Positions 31,995 to 41,393 of a stretch of 64,000 nucleotides of DNA are shown one piece after another; position 1 is the first letter of the stretch, and the number at the start of each line of letters is the position of its first letter. Location: the NCBI GenBank assembly GCA_963831105.1, contig CAWHOS010000010.1, positions 124,001-188,000 of the forward strand. The letters run 5' to 3'. This stretch comes from DATFQI01 sp963831105. GTDB taxonomy: Bacteria; Actinomycetota; Thermoleophilia; Solirubrobacterales; Solirubrobacteraceae. Made by a program: the position numbers and the translations under genes. The notes under the pieces were generated by a model, which made no database searches, had not been told where the DNA came from, and was given only the letters and a program-made list of their open reading frames with translations.

Positions 31995-34171
31995 ATGTCG
32001 AATCTGCTCGCGCGCATCGCCCGGTACCTGACCGAGCACTGGAAGCGCGGCCTCGCTCGGGGCCGTGATCACGATCGTCCTGCTCGGCGCCGCCGCCGGC
32101 GCCGGCGGCGAGGCCGCCGACGACTTCAACGTCCCGGGCACGGAGTCCCAGCAGGCGCTCGACCTCTTCCGCGCGCACAGCCCCGCCTTCGCGGGCGCGG
32201 ACTCGACGCTCGTGTTCACCGTCGACGACGGCAAGGTCTCCGATGCGGGCCCGAAGGCGGCGATCACCGGCGCGCTGGAGAAGGTGCGCGGGCTCGACGG
32301 CGTGGAGGAGGTCGCGGACCCGTTCGCCCAGGGCGGCACGCTCTCGCGCGACGGCAGCCTGGCCGCGGTCACCGTCCGCTACTCGACCGAGCCGCAGGAC
32401 CTCGACAAGGCCGACGGCGAGGCGCTGCTGGAGGCCGCCGACACGGCCGAGAAGGACGGCGTCGAGGTGTCGGCGCGCGGCATCCTGATCGACCTCGCCT
32501 CCGAGCAGGAGGCGCCGGTCGGCGAGCTGATCGGCGTCGGCGTGGCGATCATCCTGTTGACGCTGCTGTTCCGCTCGCTCGCCGCGATGGCCGCGACGCT
32601 CGTCGGCGCGCTGCTCGGCGTGATGGTCGGGCAGATCCTGCTCGCCGCGCTCGCCAAGCCGCTCGGCCTGCCGACGTTCGCGGCCGTGATCGCGGTCATG
32701 CTCGGCCTCGGCGCCGGCATCGACTACGCGCTGCTGATCATCGGGAGATACCGGGAGCAGATCGCCGCGGGCGACACGCCGCGCGACGCGTCCGCGAAGG
32801 CGGCCGCCACCTCCGGCGCGTCCGTGGTCGCCGCGGGCGTGATCGTGATGGTCGCCATCGCTGGCCTGCTGGTGATCGGCATCCCGTTCATCGGCAAGCT
32901 CGGCATCGGAGCGGCGATCGCCGTCGGCGCCGTCGTCGTGTCCGCGCTGACGGTGCTGCCGATCATGATGGGCGCGCTCAGCCGCTGGCTGCGGCCGCGC
33001 AAGCCCGAGCACGTGCGCCCTTCGCGCGCGTTCGAGCGCTGGGGCGAGCGGGTCACGGCGCGGCCTTGGCTGTCGATCACGGCCGGCGTGCTCGTGCTGC
33101 TCGTGTTCGCCGCGCCGGTCACGCAGCTGCGGCTCGGCCAGCCCGACGACGGCAACCAGCCCGTCGAGCGGACCCAGCGCGTCGCCTACGACCGGCTCAG
33201 CGAGGCGTTCGGTCCCGGCTCCAACGGGCCGTTCCTGCTCGCCGTCGACATCCCGAAGGGCGCCGCGTCCAACGAGGCCGCACCTCGCGAAGCTGCAGCA
33301 GGCCGTCGCGGACACGCCCGGCGTCGTCAACGTCGCGCCGCCGCAGGTCAGCCGGGACGGCGAGATGGCGACCGTGTTCGCGATCCCGGCCACCGCGCCG
33401 CAGGACGCCAAGACGAGCGCGCTGCTGGAGCGCCTGCGCGACGACGTGATCCCCGGGGCGACCGCCGGCACGCCGCTGAAGGTCTACGTCGGCGGGCAGA
33501 CCGCCGGCTTCGAGGACCTCTCGGACAAGGTCGCCGGGCGGCTGCCGCTGTTCATCTCGGTCGTGATCGGCCTGTCGGTGCTGCTGCTGATCGCGGCCTT
33601 CCGCTCGCTCTGGGTCCCGCTCGTGTCGGCGGTCTTCAACCTGCTGTCGGTCGGCGCCGCCTACGGCGTGGTCGTGGCGGTCTTCCAGGAGGGCGTCGGC
33701 GCTTCGCTGCTCGGAGTCGACGCCGGCGTGCCGATCGTCTCCTTCATCCCCGTGATGCTGTTCGCGATCCTGTTCGGGCTGAGCATGGACTACAACGTCT
33801 TCCTGCTCTCGCGGATCCACGAGGCCTACAACGAGGGCGACGGCCCGCGCGAGAGCGTGGTCCACGGCATGGCGCGGATCGGCAAGGTCGTCCTGTTCGC
33901 CGGCCTGATCATGGCCGCCGTGTTCCTCGCCTTCGTGACCCAGCCCGACGTGATCGGGAAGATGATGGGCCTCGGCCTCGGCCTGGCGATCCTGATCGAC
34001 GTGCTGCTCGTGCGGCTCGTGATCGCCCCGGCGGTCGTGACGCTGCTCGGCGACCGCGCGTGGTCGCTGCCGCCCTGGCTCGACCGGATCCTCCCGAACA
34101 TCTCGCTCGAGGGGCACCTGGTCAAGGGCGTCGACGAGCGCGAGGACGAGCCGGTCAAGGTCCCGGCCTAG
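31995..34171 (+). CDS. MMPL-family membrane transporter, paralogue (two frameshifts)
   Basis: About 724 residues, the same layout as the pump at 10737 and clearly its paralogue (shared stretches GAGIDYALLIIGRYRE, TAGTPLKVYVGG, FGLSMDYNVFLLSRIHEA). One extra base near 32057, just after the opening ARYLTEHWKRGLA, and one near 33280 in the second outside domain shift the frame; total length agrees with two inserted bases. Probably a working RND-type exporter for a lipid or drug, controlled by the divergent TetR. Confidence 0.85.
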
Positions 34172-34187
34172 ATAGAGGGCCTGTCCC

Positions 34188-34532
34188 TTAGAAAAGGGCG
34201 CGGCCGAGCCAGGCCGCGAGCAGGCCGAGCGCGAGCGCCGCGGCGAGGTTCGCGGCGCCGAGCCGCGCGCCGAGCAGGCGCGAGTCGACGACCCACGTGC
34301 TGAAGGTGGTGAAGGCGCCGAGGAAGCCGGTGGCGGCGAGCGCGTAGGCGTCGCCGCCGAGACCGGCGCCCACGAGGGCGCCGAGCGCGAAGGCGCCCGA
34401 GACGTTGACGGCCAGCGTGCCCCAGGGGAAGGCGCTGCGGGCGCGCGCGTCGACGGCGGCGCCGAGCACGACGCGGGCGACCGCGCCGAGCCCGCCGAGC
34501 AGGCCGATCCCGATCCAGGTGCCGGCGCTCAT
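34188..34532 (-). CDS. crcB: CrcB/Fluc fluoride channel subunit 2
   Basis: A 114-residue four-helix protein with the Fluc signature: GGLGAVARVVLGAAVD (GxxxR), WGTLAVNVSGAFALG with the pore Asn, and GFLGAFTTFSTWVVD with the Phe-box/TFST region. Its ATG overlaps the stop of the upstream crcB gene. Paired crcB genes form heterodimers of opposite topology that let fluoride leave the cell. Confidence 0.93.
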   Translation of the reverse strand: MSAGTWIGIGLLGGLGAVARVVLGAAVDARARSAFPWGTLAVNVSGAFALGALVGAGLGGDAYALAATGFLGAFTTFSTWVVDSRLLGARLGAANLAAALALGLLAAWLGRALF

Positions 34533-34876
34533 GCCGCCCGCCGTCCCAGCTCGGCGGCGGCCAGGCCCGCGGCGAGGCTCGCCCCGGCGTAGGCGAGCGC
34601 GAGCCCGTCGCGGCCCGCGTCGAGCATCTGCAGCAGCTCGAGCTGGAAGGTCGAGAACGTCGTCAGCGCGCCGCAGAAGCCCTGGCCGATCAGCGCGCGC
34701 CGGAAGCCCCGCGCCGCGACGAGGCCGAGCACGAACGCGCCGGCCACGTTCACGAGCAGCGTCGCCCACGGCCACTGGCCCGGGTCGTGCGGGAGCGCCT
34801 CGGCGACGACGGCGCGCGCGAGCGCCCCGGCGATGCCGCCGGTGAACACCGCCGCGAGCTCCCGTGGGTGTGGCAC
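34529..34876 (-). CDS. crcB: CrcB/Fluc fluoride channel subunit 1
   Basis: A 115-residue four-helix protein with GGIAGALARAVVAEAL, WATLLVNVAGAFVLG (pore Asn) and GFCGALTTFSTFQLE. Start GTG 34876. It is the first gene of the crcB pair and is divergent from cysNC with only 24 bases between starts; no fluoride riboswitch is visible in that space. Confidence 0.92.
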   Translation of the reverse strand: MPHPRELAAVFTGGIAGALARAVVAEALPHDPGQWPWATLLVNVAGAFVLGLVAARGFRRALIGQGFCGALTTFSTFQLELLQMLDAGRDGLALAYAGASLAAGLAAAELGRRAA

Positions 34877-34900
34877 GCGCGCCAGTATCGTGCCCGCGCG

Positions 34901-36745
34901 ATGACACGCTCCGGAGAGCTGCTCCGCCTGGCGACCGCCGGCTCGGTCGACGACGGCAAGTCGACCCTGATCGGGCGGCTGCTCTACGACGCCAAGGCGC
35001 TGATGGCCGACGAGGTCGCGCGCGCGGAGGTCGACCTCGCGCACCTGATCGACGGCCTGCGGGCCGAGCGCGAGCAGGGCATCACGATCGACGTCGCCTA
35101 CCGCTTCTTCGCGACCCCGCGGCGCTCGTTCATCATCGCCGACACCCCGGGGCACGTCCGCTACACGCGCAACATGGTCACGGGCGCCTCGACCGCCGAC
35201 GCCGCGCTCGTGCTCGTCGACGCGCGCTCGGGCATCGTCGAGCAGTCGCGCCGGCACGCCTCGATCGCGTCGCTGCTCGGCATCCGCCACCTGATCGCGT
35301 GCGTGAACAAGATGGACCTGCTCGACTTCGACGAGGACCGCTTCCGCGAGATCGAGTCCGGCGTTCGCGACGATGGCGCAGCGGCTCGGGATCGACGACG
35401 CGCGCGCGATCCCGATGTCGGCGCTGGAGGGCGACAACGTCGTCGACGCCTCCGCGCGCACGCCGTGGTTCGGCGCGCCGCCGCTGCTCGAGCAGCTCGA
35501 GCAGCTGGAGGTCGCCGAGGACCGCGACCCCACCGGCGCGCGCTTCCCCGTGCAGCTCACGATCCGCGACACGGACTACCGCGGCTACGCGGGCCGGGTC
35601 GCCGGCGGGACGCTGCGCGTCGGCGACGAGGTCGTCGTCCTGCCGGCGGGCGAGCGCTCGACGATCGCGCGCATCGACACGCCGCGCGGGCCCGTCGAGA
35701 CGGTCGAGCCGCCGCTGTCGGCCACGGTGGTGCTCGCCGACGAGCTCGACGTCGGGCGCGGGGACATGATCTGCGGACCGGCGAGCCCGCCCGCGCGTCG
35801 CGCGCCACATCGAGGCGACCGTGTGCTGGATGGCCGAGGCGCCGCTGCGGGCGGGCGCGCGCTACGAGCTCAAGCACACGACGCGCCGCGTGCGCGCGAC
35901 GATCGAGGAGATCCAGTCGCGGGTCGACATGGCCACGCTCGACACCGTCGATGATCTGGACCCGCGCCGAGCTGGTGCTCAACGACATCGGCCAGGTGCG
36001 GCTGCGCACCACGGCGCCGCTGCTCGCCGACCCCTACGGGCGCAACCGCGTATCCGGCGCGTTCATCCTCGTCGACGAGACCACGTTCGACACGGTCGGC
36101 GCGGGGATGATCGCGACCGCCTCCGAGGAGGCCGGGCGCCCGCCCGGCCCGCACAGCCCGGACGTCGTCTGGCACGACCCGCCGATGCCGCGGCGCGAGC
36201 GCTGGAACATCCTCGGCGTGCGCGGCGCGACGGTCTGGCTGACCGGCCTGCCGGGTGCCGGCAAGTCGACGATCGGCGAGGAGCTCGAGCGGCGGCTGAT
36301 CGCCGCGGGCCGCCCCGCCTACCTGCTCGACGGCGAGAACCTCCGCCACGGGCTCAGCGCGGACCTCGGCTTCTCCGACGCCGACCGCCAGGAGCACGCG
36401 CGCCGCGCCGCCAACGTCGCGAGCATCCTCGCCGACACCGGCAACATCGCGATCGTCGCGCTCGTCTCGCCGATGGCGGCCGACCGCGCCTACGCCCGCG
36501 AGCTGCACGAGCAGGCGGACCTGCCGTTCATCGAGGCGTGGGTCGACACCCCGCTCGAGATCTGCGAGCAGCGCGACCCCGCGGGCCTCTACCGGCGCGC
36601 TTGGGCCGGCGAGCTGACCGGCTTCACCGGCGTCGACGCGCCCTACGAGGAGCCCGACCGGCCCGACGTCCGCCTGCATGGCGGCGAGGAGCCGGTCGAG
36701 CGCTCCGTCGAGCGCCTGCTCGAGGCGCTCGACGGAGGCGGCTAG
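34901..36745 (+). CDS. cysNC: CysN-CysC fusion: ATP sulfurylase GTPase subunit plus APS kinase (three frameshifts)
   Basis: About 614 residues. The CysN part has the GTPase P-loop GSVDDGKSTLIGRLLYDAK, switch I RAEREQGITIDVAYRFF, DTPGHVRYTRNM and NKMDLLDFDE, then the two beta-barrel domains. The C-terminal 185 residues are APS kinase with GLPGAGKSTIGEELE, DGENLRHGLSADLGF and RRAANVASILADTG. Frame changes near 35365, 35790 and 35963 each behave as one extra base, and start and end are again in one frame. With CysD it makes APS from sulfate and then PAPS. The cysD partner gene is not adjacent as it usually is. Confidence 0.88.
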   Translation: MTRSGELLRLATAGSVDDGKSTLIGRLLYDAKALMADEVARAEVDLAHLIDGLRAEREQGITIDVAYRFFATPRRSFIIADTPGHVRYTRNMVTGASTADAALVLVDARSGIVEQSRRHASIASLLGIRHLIACVNKMDLLDFDEDRFREIESGVRDDGAAARDRRRARDPDVGAGGRQRRRRLRAHAVVRRAAAARAARAAGGRRGPRPHRRALPRAAHDPRHGLPRLRGPGRRRDAARRRRGRRPAGGRALDDRAHRHAARARRDGRAAAVGHGGARRRARRRARGHDLRTGEPARASRATSRRPCAGWPRRRCGRARATSSSTRRAACARRSRRSSRGSTWPRSTPSMIWTRAELVLNDIGQVRLRTTAPLLADPYGRNRVSGAFILVDETTFDTVGAGMIATASEEAGRPPGPHSPDVVWHDPPMPRRERWNILGVRGATVWLTGLPGAGKSTIGEELERRLIAAGRPAYLLDGENLRHGLSADLGFSDADRQEHARRAANVASILADTGNIAIVALVSPMAADRAYARELHEQADLPFIEAWVDTPLEICEQRDPAGLYRRAWAGELTGFTGVDAPYEEPDRPDVRLHGGEEPVERSVERLLEALDGGG

Positions 36746-36758
36746 ACCGCCTTCGCTC

Positions 36759-39700
36759 CTACCGGCGCGCGCGCTTGATCCGCTTGCTCGCGACGCGGCC
36801 CACGTACGGATCGCGCACGCCGGCGACGGTCACCTTCGCGGTCTCGCGCGGCCCGAACGCGGGGATCCGCAGGGAGCGCCCGCGCACGGTCAGCAGCAGC
36901 CGCCGCCCATCGGACAGCTCGGCCCTCACGCGGTAGGCCGTCGCGCCCGCGGCGCGCCGCCAGCCGACCTGCAGCGCGTTGCCGCGCCGCTTGAGCTTCA
37001 GCCGCTTCGGCGTCGCCGGGCGCAGCGGCGCGGGCGCGGTGTAGCGGCCGGCGGTGATCCGCGTGCGCGCCATCCCGGACTGCTCGACGACGGCCACGAC
37101 CGACCGGCGCCCGGCGGGGCCGTCGGCCGGCGCGAAGCGCGCGCTGCCGCGCGCCTTGCGGGTCGTGGCGATGGCGGCCGCCGCGCTGCGGCCCTCCTCG
37201 GCGAAGCGGACGACCTGGCCGGGGATCGCCCGGATCGTCCAGTGCAGCGTCCGGCGGTGGCCCTTGCCGGTGACGCGCGCCTTCACCCGCGGGGCCGGCA
37301 GGCCGTCGCCGCGGCGGACCTCCGTCACCGCGGACGAGCCCGGCTCGAGCGCCAGCGCCCAGCGCCCGGCGCGCGGCGCGGGCACGGCGACGTACGTGGT
37401 CCGCCCGGGGACGTCGCGCAGGAAGAGCACGCCGCCCGCCTCCCCGCCACCGGCGGGCGTGGTCGCGCGGACGCCGCCCGGGCCGGTGACGGTCACGCTC
37501 GGCGGTGCGCTCGCGCCCTCGATCGCGAGCACCATGCCCGGCAGCGCGTTGCGGAGGTCGAACGCGGCGACCGGCGAGCCCTGCGACGCGCGCGCCGAGC
37601 CGCCGGCCTTGCCGCCGAGCGGGACCGGGCTCCACGGCGCGACGTCGCAGCTGCCGCTCATCAGGTCGAGCCGCTCCGGGCGGAACCGGAGACCGAAGCC
37701 GACGCGGAAGATCTGCGCGTTCTTCACCGTGCCCGAGACCTTCACCGGCACGCAGGCGGCGACGCCGACGTTCGACACGAGCCCCTCGCCCGGCAGCTCG
37801 AGGCCCATCAGCCGCGCCCGGGCCTGTCCTTGGACCACGAAGTACGTCGGCTGCACGGTGCCCTTCACGGTGGCGAACAGGCCGATGTCGGGCCGGATCG
37901 CGAGCGCCGCGTCGCCCGCGAAGTCCTGGCGCCCGGTCGACGACGTCGTGAAGGTGGCGTTGCCCGTGGCGGGGCCGATCTGCGAACGCCCGGTGAGGCG
38001 CAGCTCGGACGGCGTGCCGGCGGTGAACCCGACCGTGCCGCTCACGCGCATCAGCTGGCCGATGCCGGGCAGCGACGGGCCGGCGCCGAGCGCGAGCTCG
38101 CCGCCGAAGCGGAACGGGTCGGCCCGCATGTCGAGCGCGAGGCGCTCCAGGCGCACGCCGAAGCCGTAGGTGCCGAGTGAGTTGCCCGCGATCAGGCTCG
38201 CCTGCTGGAACGCGCCGTCGCGCACGGTCACCGTCGCGTCGGCGATCACCTGCGGCGGCGGCCCGGGCAGCTTGAGCTTCGCCGTTCCGGCCCAGTTGCC
38301 GGCGGCAGGCTCGAAGTCGAGTGTCAGTGCGCGGACTTCGAGCATGCCGATGGGGATCGACGTGGCCGTCAGCCGGAGCGCTTCGAGCGAGAGCCCGCGA
38401 GCGTTCTCCGTGCGCAGGACGGCGTCGCCCGTGATGCCGGGCAGGCGCAGGTTCGCGCCCGAGATGGCGCCGAGCCGCGCCGCGAAGCGGTCGAAGACGC
38501 TGTCGATCCTCGGCAGCACCGCGATCCGGAAGCGCCCGAGCCCGTCGGTGGTGATCGTCGCCGTCCCGGTGAGGCGGATCAGCCGGAAGGCCGCGTCGCC
38601 GCCGAGCGGCAGCTCGAGCCGGCCGCGCGAGAGATCCCAGTCGAGCCGGCCCGCGTAGAGCGGGACGCTGCCGGCGAGCACGCGCACCGGACCCGAGCTC
38701 TGGATCCTCCGCTGCTCCGGGTCGATCCCGATCTCGGTGCCCACGGAGGGCAAGATGTCGAGGCCGTTCACGCGGACCCGGCCCGTGGCGACGTTCGCCT
38801 TGCCCTTCGGCGAGAAGCACGCCGCGATCGCCTCGACGTCGCCGAAGCGCACGCTCGACTTCGCGCACGTCGCCGCCGGCGGCCCGCCGCCCTCCCAGAG
38901 GGCGACGATCGCGCCGCCGATGCCGCTGCCCGGGCCGCCGGTCCCGCCCTTCTCCGGATCGGGGGTCGCCGTCGGGGCCGTCGCAGTCGCCGTCGGATCC
39001 GGCGAGGGCTCCGGGTCGGGCTCCTCGACGGGCTGCCAGTCGACGCCGCCGGCATTGACCACGTTGCTCGAGAGCAGGGCCTCCTCGGCTCCGTCGGAAC
39101 GCATCGACCACAGCTCGCCGCCGCGGGCGAAGGCGATCCGCTCACCGTCGGGCGACCACGCCGGGCGCCGGTTGAAGGTGCTCTCGGTGAGCGGCACGGC
39201 GCCGGTGCCGTCGGCGTTCATCTTCCAGATGTTCGTCGGCCCATCCGTGCGGCTGAACACGATCTGCGAGCCGTCCGGAGACCACGACGGGTCGATGCTC
39301 GTGACGCCTGTCGGCGTGTTGGTGAGGTTGCGCTGGTCCGTGCCGTCCGCATCGATCGCCCAGAGGTCGGCGTTGCCGTCGCGAGGGGTCTCGAAGACGA
39401 TCGTCGCGCCGTCCGGCGACCAAGCCGGGTCCGTCTCGGCGCCGGCGTCCGTCGTGAGCCGCTGGGCCGTCCCGGTCCCGTCGGCCGCCATGACGTAGAG
39501 ATCGATCACCGAGCTCCGGGTGCTCGAGAAGACGACCTTCGTCCCGTCGGGCGACCAGGACGGGTCCAGGTCGTCGCCGGTGTTGTCGTCCGTGAGGTTG
39601 ACCGGGGTTCCGCTGCCGTCCGTGTTGCGGACGTACACGTCGCCGTTGGTGTTGAACGCCCCGTTCTCGTGGCTCACGTACGCGATCCGCAGCCCGTCCG

Positions 39701-39905
39701 GCGAGTACGCGGGCTCCCGCTCGCGCCATCCACCGGTCGAGATCTGTCGTTCCGTGCCTCCGGGTGCCTTGGCCCACACCTTCTGCGCCCCGCCGGAGTC
39801 GCGGGTGAAGGCGATCTCGCCGTTCGCGCCCGGGAAGGCGGCATGGGCGGCTGAGGGCAGGAGCAGCGTCAGGACGGCGACGGCAACGAACGGAAAGTGG
39901 CGCAT
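36759..39905 (-). CDS. large secreted TolB-like propeller protein with long C-terminal extension
   Basis: A 1048-residue exported protein: signal peptide (FVAVAVLTLLLPSAAHA); residues 25-300 are TolB/PD40-like blades with repeated YSPDGLRIAYVS, WSPDGTKVVFSS, WSPDGSQIVFSR motifs; a Pro/Thr-rich linker with EEPDPEPSPDPTA; then about 600 residues of beta-rich sequence I do not recognise, with four cysteines; the last 150 residues look like a fibronectin-like or carbohydrate-binding domain followed by a basic end (RVASKRIKRARR). It probably sits on the cell surface. Function unknown. Confidence 0.75.
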   Translation of the reverse strand: MRHFPFVAVAVLTLLLPSAAHAAFPGANGEIAFTRDSGGAQKVWAKAPGGTERQISTGGWREREPAYSPDGLRIAYVSHENGAFNTNGDVYVRNTDGSGTPVNLTDDNTGDDLDPSWSPDGTKVVFSSTRSSVIDLYVMAADGTGTAQRLTTDAGAETDPAWSPDGATIVFETPRDGNADLWAIDADGTDQRNLTNTPTGVTSIDPSWSPDGSQIVFSRTDGPTNIWKMNADGTGAVPLTESTFNRRPAWSPDGERIAFARGGELWSMRSDGAEEALLSSNVVNAGGVDWQPVEEPDPEPSPDPTATATAPTATPDPEKGGTGGPGSGIGGAIVALWEGGGPPAATCAKSSVRFGDVEAIAACFSPKGKANVATGRVRVNGLDILPSVGTEIGIDPEQRRIQSSGPVRVLAGSVPLYAGRLDWDLSRGRLELPLGGDAAFRLIRLTGTATITTDGLGRFRIAVLPRIDSVFDRFAARLGAISGANLRLPGITGDAVLRTENARGLSLEALRLTATSIPIGMLEVRALTLDFEPAAGNWAGTAKLKLPGPPPQVIADATVTVRDGAFQQASLIAGNSLGTYGFGVRLERLALDMRADPFRFGGELALGAGPSLPGIGQLMRVSGTVGFTAGTPSELRLTGRSQIGPATGNATFTTSSTGRQDFAGDAALAIRPDIGLFATVKGTVQPTYFVVQGQARARLMGLELPGEGLVSNVGVAACVPVKVSGTVKNAQIFRVGFGLRFRPERLDLMSGSCDVAPWSPVPLGGKAGGSARASQGSPVAAFDLRNALPGMVLAIEGASAPPSVTVTGPGGVRATTPAGGGEAGGVLFLRDVPGRTTYVAVPAPRAGRWALALEPGSSAVTEVRRGDGLPAPRVKARVTGKGHRRTLHWTIRAIPGQVVRFAEEGRSAAAAIATTRKARGSARFAPADGPAGRRSVVAVVEQSGMARTRITAGRYTAPAPLRPATPKRLKLKRRGNALQVGWRRAAGATAYRVRAELSDGRRLLLTVRGRSLRIPAFGPRETAKVTVAGVRDPYVGRVASKRIKRARR

Positions 39906-39945
39906 CGGATGACGCTAACCACCTTCGGGCATTCTCCGCAAGTTC

Positions 39946-40350
39946 TCACTCGCGCTGAGCGCCGCGCTCGACGGCGTGGCCGTCGCGCTCCCAGTACTCG
40001 AAGCCGCCGAGCATCTCCTTGACCGGGCGGCCGAGCGCCGCGAGCTCGCGGGCGGCCTTCGTCGCGCCGTTGCAGGCCGGGCCCCAGCAGTAGACGACCA
40101 GCAGCGCATCGCCGAGCGCGTCGACGTCCTCGGCGGCGAACGGCCGCGGGAGCAGCCGCGCGCCGGGCAGGTGGCCCGCCTCGTAGGAGCGCGGCGAGCG
40201 GGCGTCGAGCAGCACGAAGCCCGGATCGCCGCCGGCCTCCAGCGCGGCGGCGACGTCGGCGACGTCGGTCTCGACGGCCAGGCGGGAGGAGAAGTGGTCG
40301 AGCGCGGCGGGCGGCGCGGCGGCCGCGACGGCGGTGACGGAGTTCGGCAT
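39946..40350 (-). CDS. rhodanese-domain protein
   Basis: A 134-residue single rhodanese domain: FVLLDARSPRSYEAGHLPGARLLP and the active-site loop VVYCWGPACNGATKAA with the catalytic Cys, ending MLGGFEYWERDGHAVE. Transfers sulfane sulfur or acts as a redox/sulfur carrier. ATG 40350 is the natural start although the frame is open further. It is divergent from the GlxA-type regulator, a pairing seen in other bacteria, so that regulator probably controls it. Confidence 0.88.
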   Translation of the reverse strand: MPNSVTAVAAAAPPAALDHFSSRLAVETDVADVAAALEAGGDPGFVLLDARSPRSYEAGHLPGARLLPRPFAAEDVDALGDALLVVYCWGPACNGATKAARELAALGRPVKEMLGGFEYWERDGHAVERGAQRE

Positions 40351-40386
40351 GCGCCGCAGTCTGCGCGCGGCGCGCGCCGGCCGCCA

Positions 40387-40415
40387 GTGACGCAAACGAC
40401 CTACACCGATACGAT
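40387..40415 (+). promoter_or_regulatory. leaderless promoter of the GlxA-type regulator
   Basis: TACGAT (40410-40415) stands six bases before ATG 40422 and GTGACG (40387-40392) stands 17 bases further upstream. Transcription would begin at the ATG itself. Confidence 0.5.
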
Positions 40416-40421
40416 CGCGAC

Positions 40422-41393
40422 ATGCGTGACCACCGCGTCGCCTGCCTCGCCTTCGACGGGCTCGCGCCGTTCGAGCTCGGCGTGGCGGCGGAGGTGTTCG
40501 CGCTGGCGCGGCCCGAGCTCGAGACCGAGCGCTGGTACGAGTTCGCCCTGTGCGCCGAACGCCCCGGGCCGCTGCGCGTCGTCGGCGGGTTCTCGGTGCT
40601 CGTCGCGCACGGGCTGGAGGCGCTCGAGCGGGCGGACACCGTCGTCGTGCCGGGCGTGCCCGACCCGCACGCGGACCCGCCGGAGCCGGTGCTCGCCGCG
40701 CTGCGCGCCGCCCACGCGCGCGGCGCGCGCGTGATCTCGATCTGCTCGGGCGCGTTCGCGCTCGCCGCCGCCGGGCTGCTCGACGGGCTGGAGGCCGCGA
40801 CCCACTGGCGCTACGCGGCGCTGCTGGCCGAGCGCTTCCCGGCCGTGCGCGTCAACGCCGACGTGCTCTACCTCGACGCGGGCTCCGTGCTCACGTCGGC
40901 CGGCACCGCGGCCGGGATCGACCTGTGCCTGCACCTCGTCCGCCGCGACCACGGCGCGGAGGTCGCCAACCGCGTGGCGCGGCGGATGGTGGTGGCCGCG
41001 CACCGCGACGGCGGCCAGGCGCAGTTCATCGAGCAGCCGGTCGCCCGGGCGGAGCGCGACGACCCCGTGGGGCGCGCGATGGAGCACGCGCTCGCCCGGC
41101 TCGGGGAGCCGCTCGCGGTCGCCGACCTCGCCCGCAGCGCGCACCTCTCGCCGCGCCAGCTCGAGCGCCGCTTCCGCGCCGCCACCGGCACGAGCCCGGG
41201 CCGCTGGCTGACCGGCCAGCGCGTGCAGGCGAGCCTGCCGATGCTCGAGTCGGGCGCCGAGAGCGTCGAGGCGGTGGCCGGCGCCGTCGGCTTCACGCCG
41301 GCGGGCTACCGGCGCCACTTCCGCGCCCGGCTCGGGATCAGCCCGGCTGCGTACCGGCAGCGGTTCCGCGCGGCACGACCGGCGCCGGGCTGA
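40422..41393 (+). CDS. GlxA-type AraC-family regulator (DJ-1/PfpI domain plus HTH)
   Basis: A 323-residue regulator: N-terminal DJ-1/PfpI-like domain (VACLAFDGLAPFELGVAAEVFALA, VISICSGAFALAAAGLLDG with the nucleophile-position Cys, ATHWRYAALLAERFP) and C-terminal AraC-type DNA-binding domain (AVADLARSAHLSPRQLERRFRAATGTSPGRWL, GFTPAGYRRHFRARLGISPAAYRQRF). Probably controls the divergent rhodanese gene. Its 3' end overlaps the convergent MFS gene by about 56 bases. Confidence 0.92.
   Translation: MRDHRVACLAFDGLAPFELGVAAEVFALARPELETERWYEFALCAERPGPLRVVGGFSVLVAHGLEALERADTVVVPGVPDPHADPPEPVLAALRAAHARGARVISICSGAFALAAAGLLDGLEAATHWRYAALLAERFPAVRVNADVLYLDAGSVLTSAGTAAGIDLCLHLVRRDHGAEVANRVARRMVVAAHRDGGQAQFIEQPVARAERDDPVGRAMEHALARLGEPLAVADLARSAHLSPRQLERRFRAATGTSPGRWLTGQRVQASLPMLESGAESVEAVAGAVGFTPAGYRRHFRARLGISPAAYRQRFRAARPAPG

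Noticed and set aside
34877..34900. Fluoride riboswitch before crcB
   Set aside because: Only 24 bases separate the divergent starts and no conserved riboswitch core is present.
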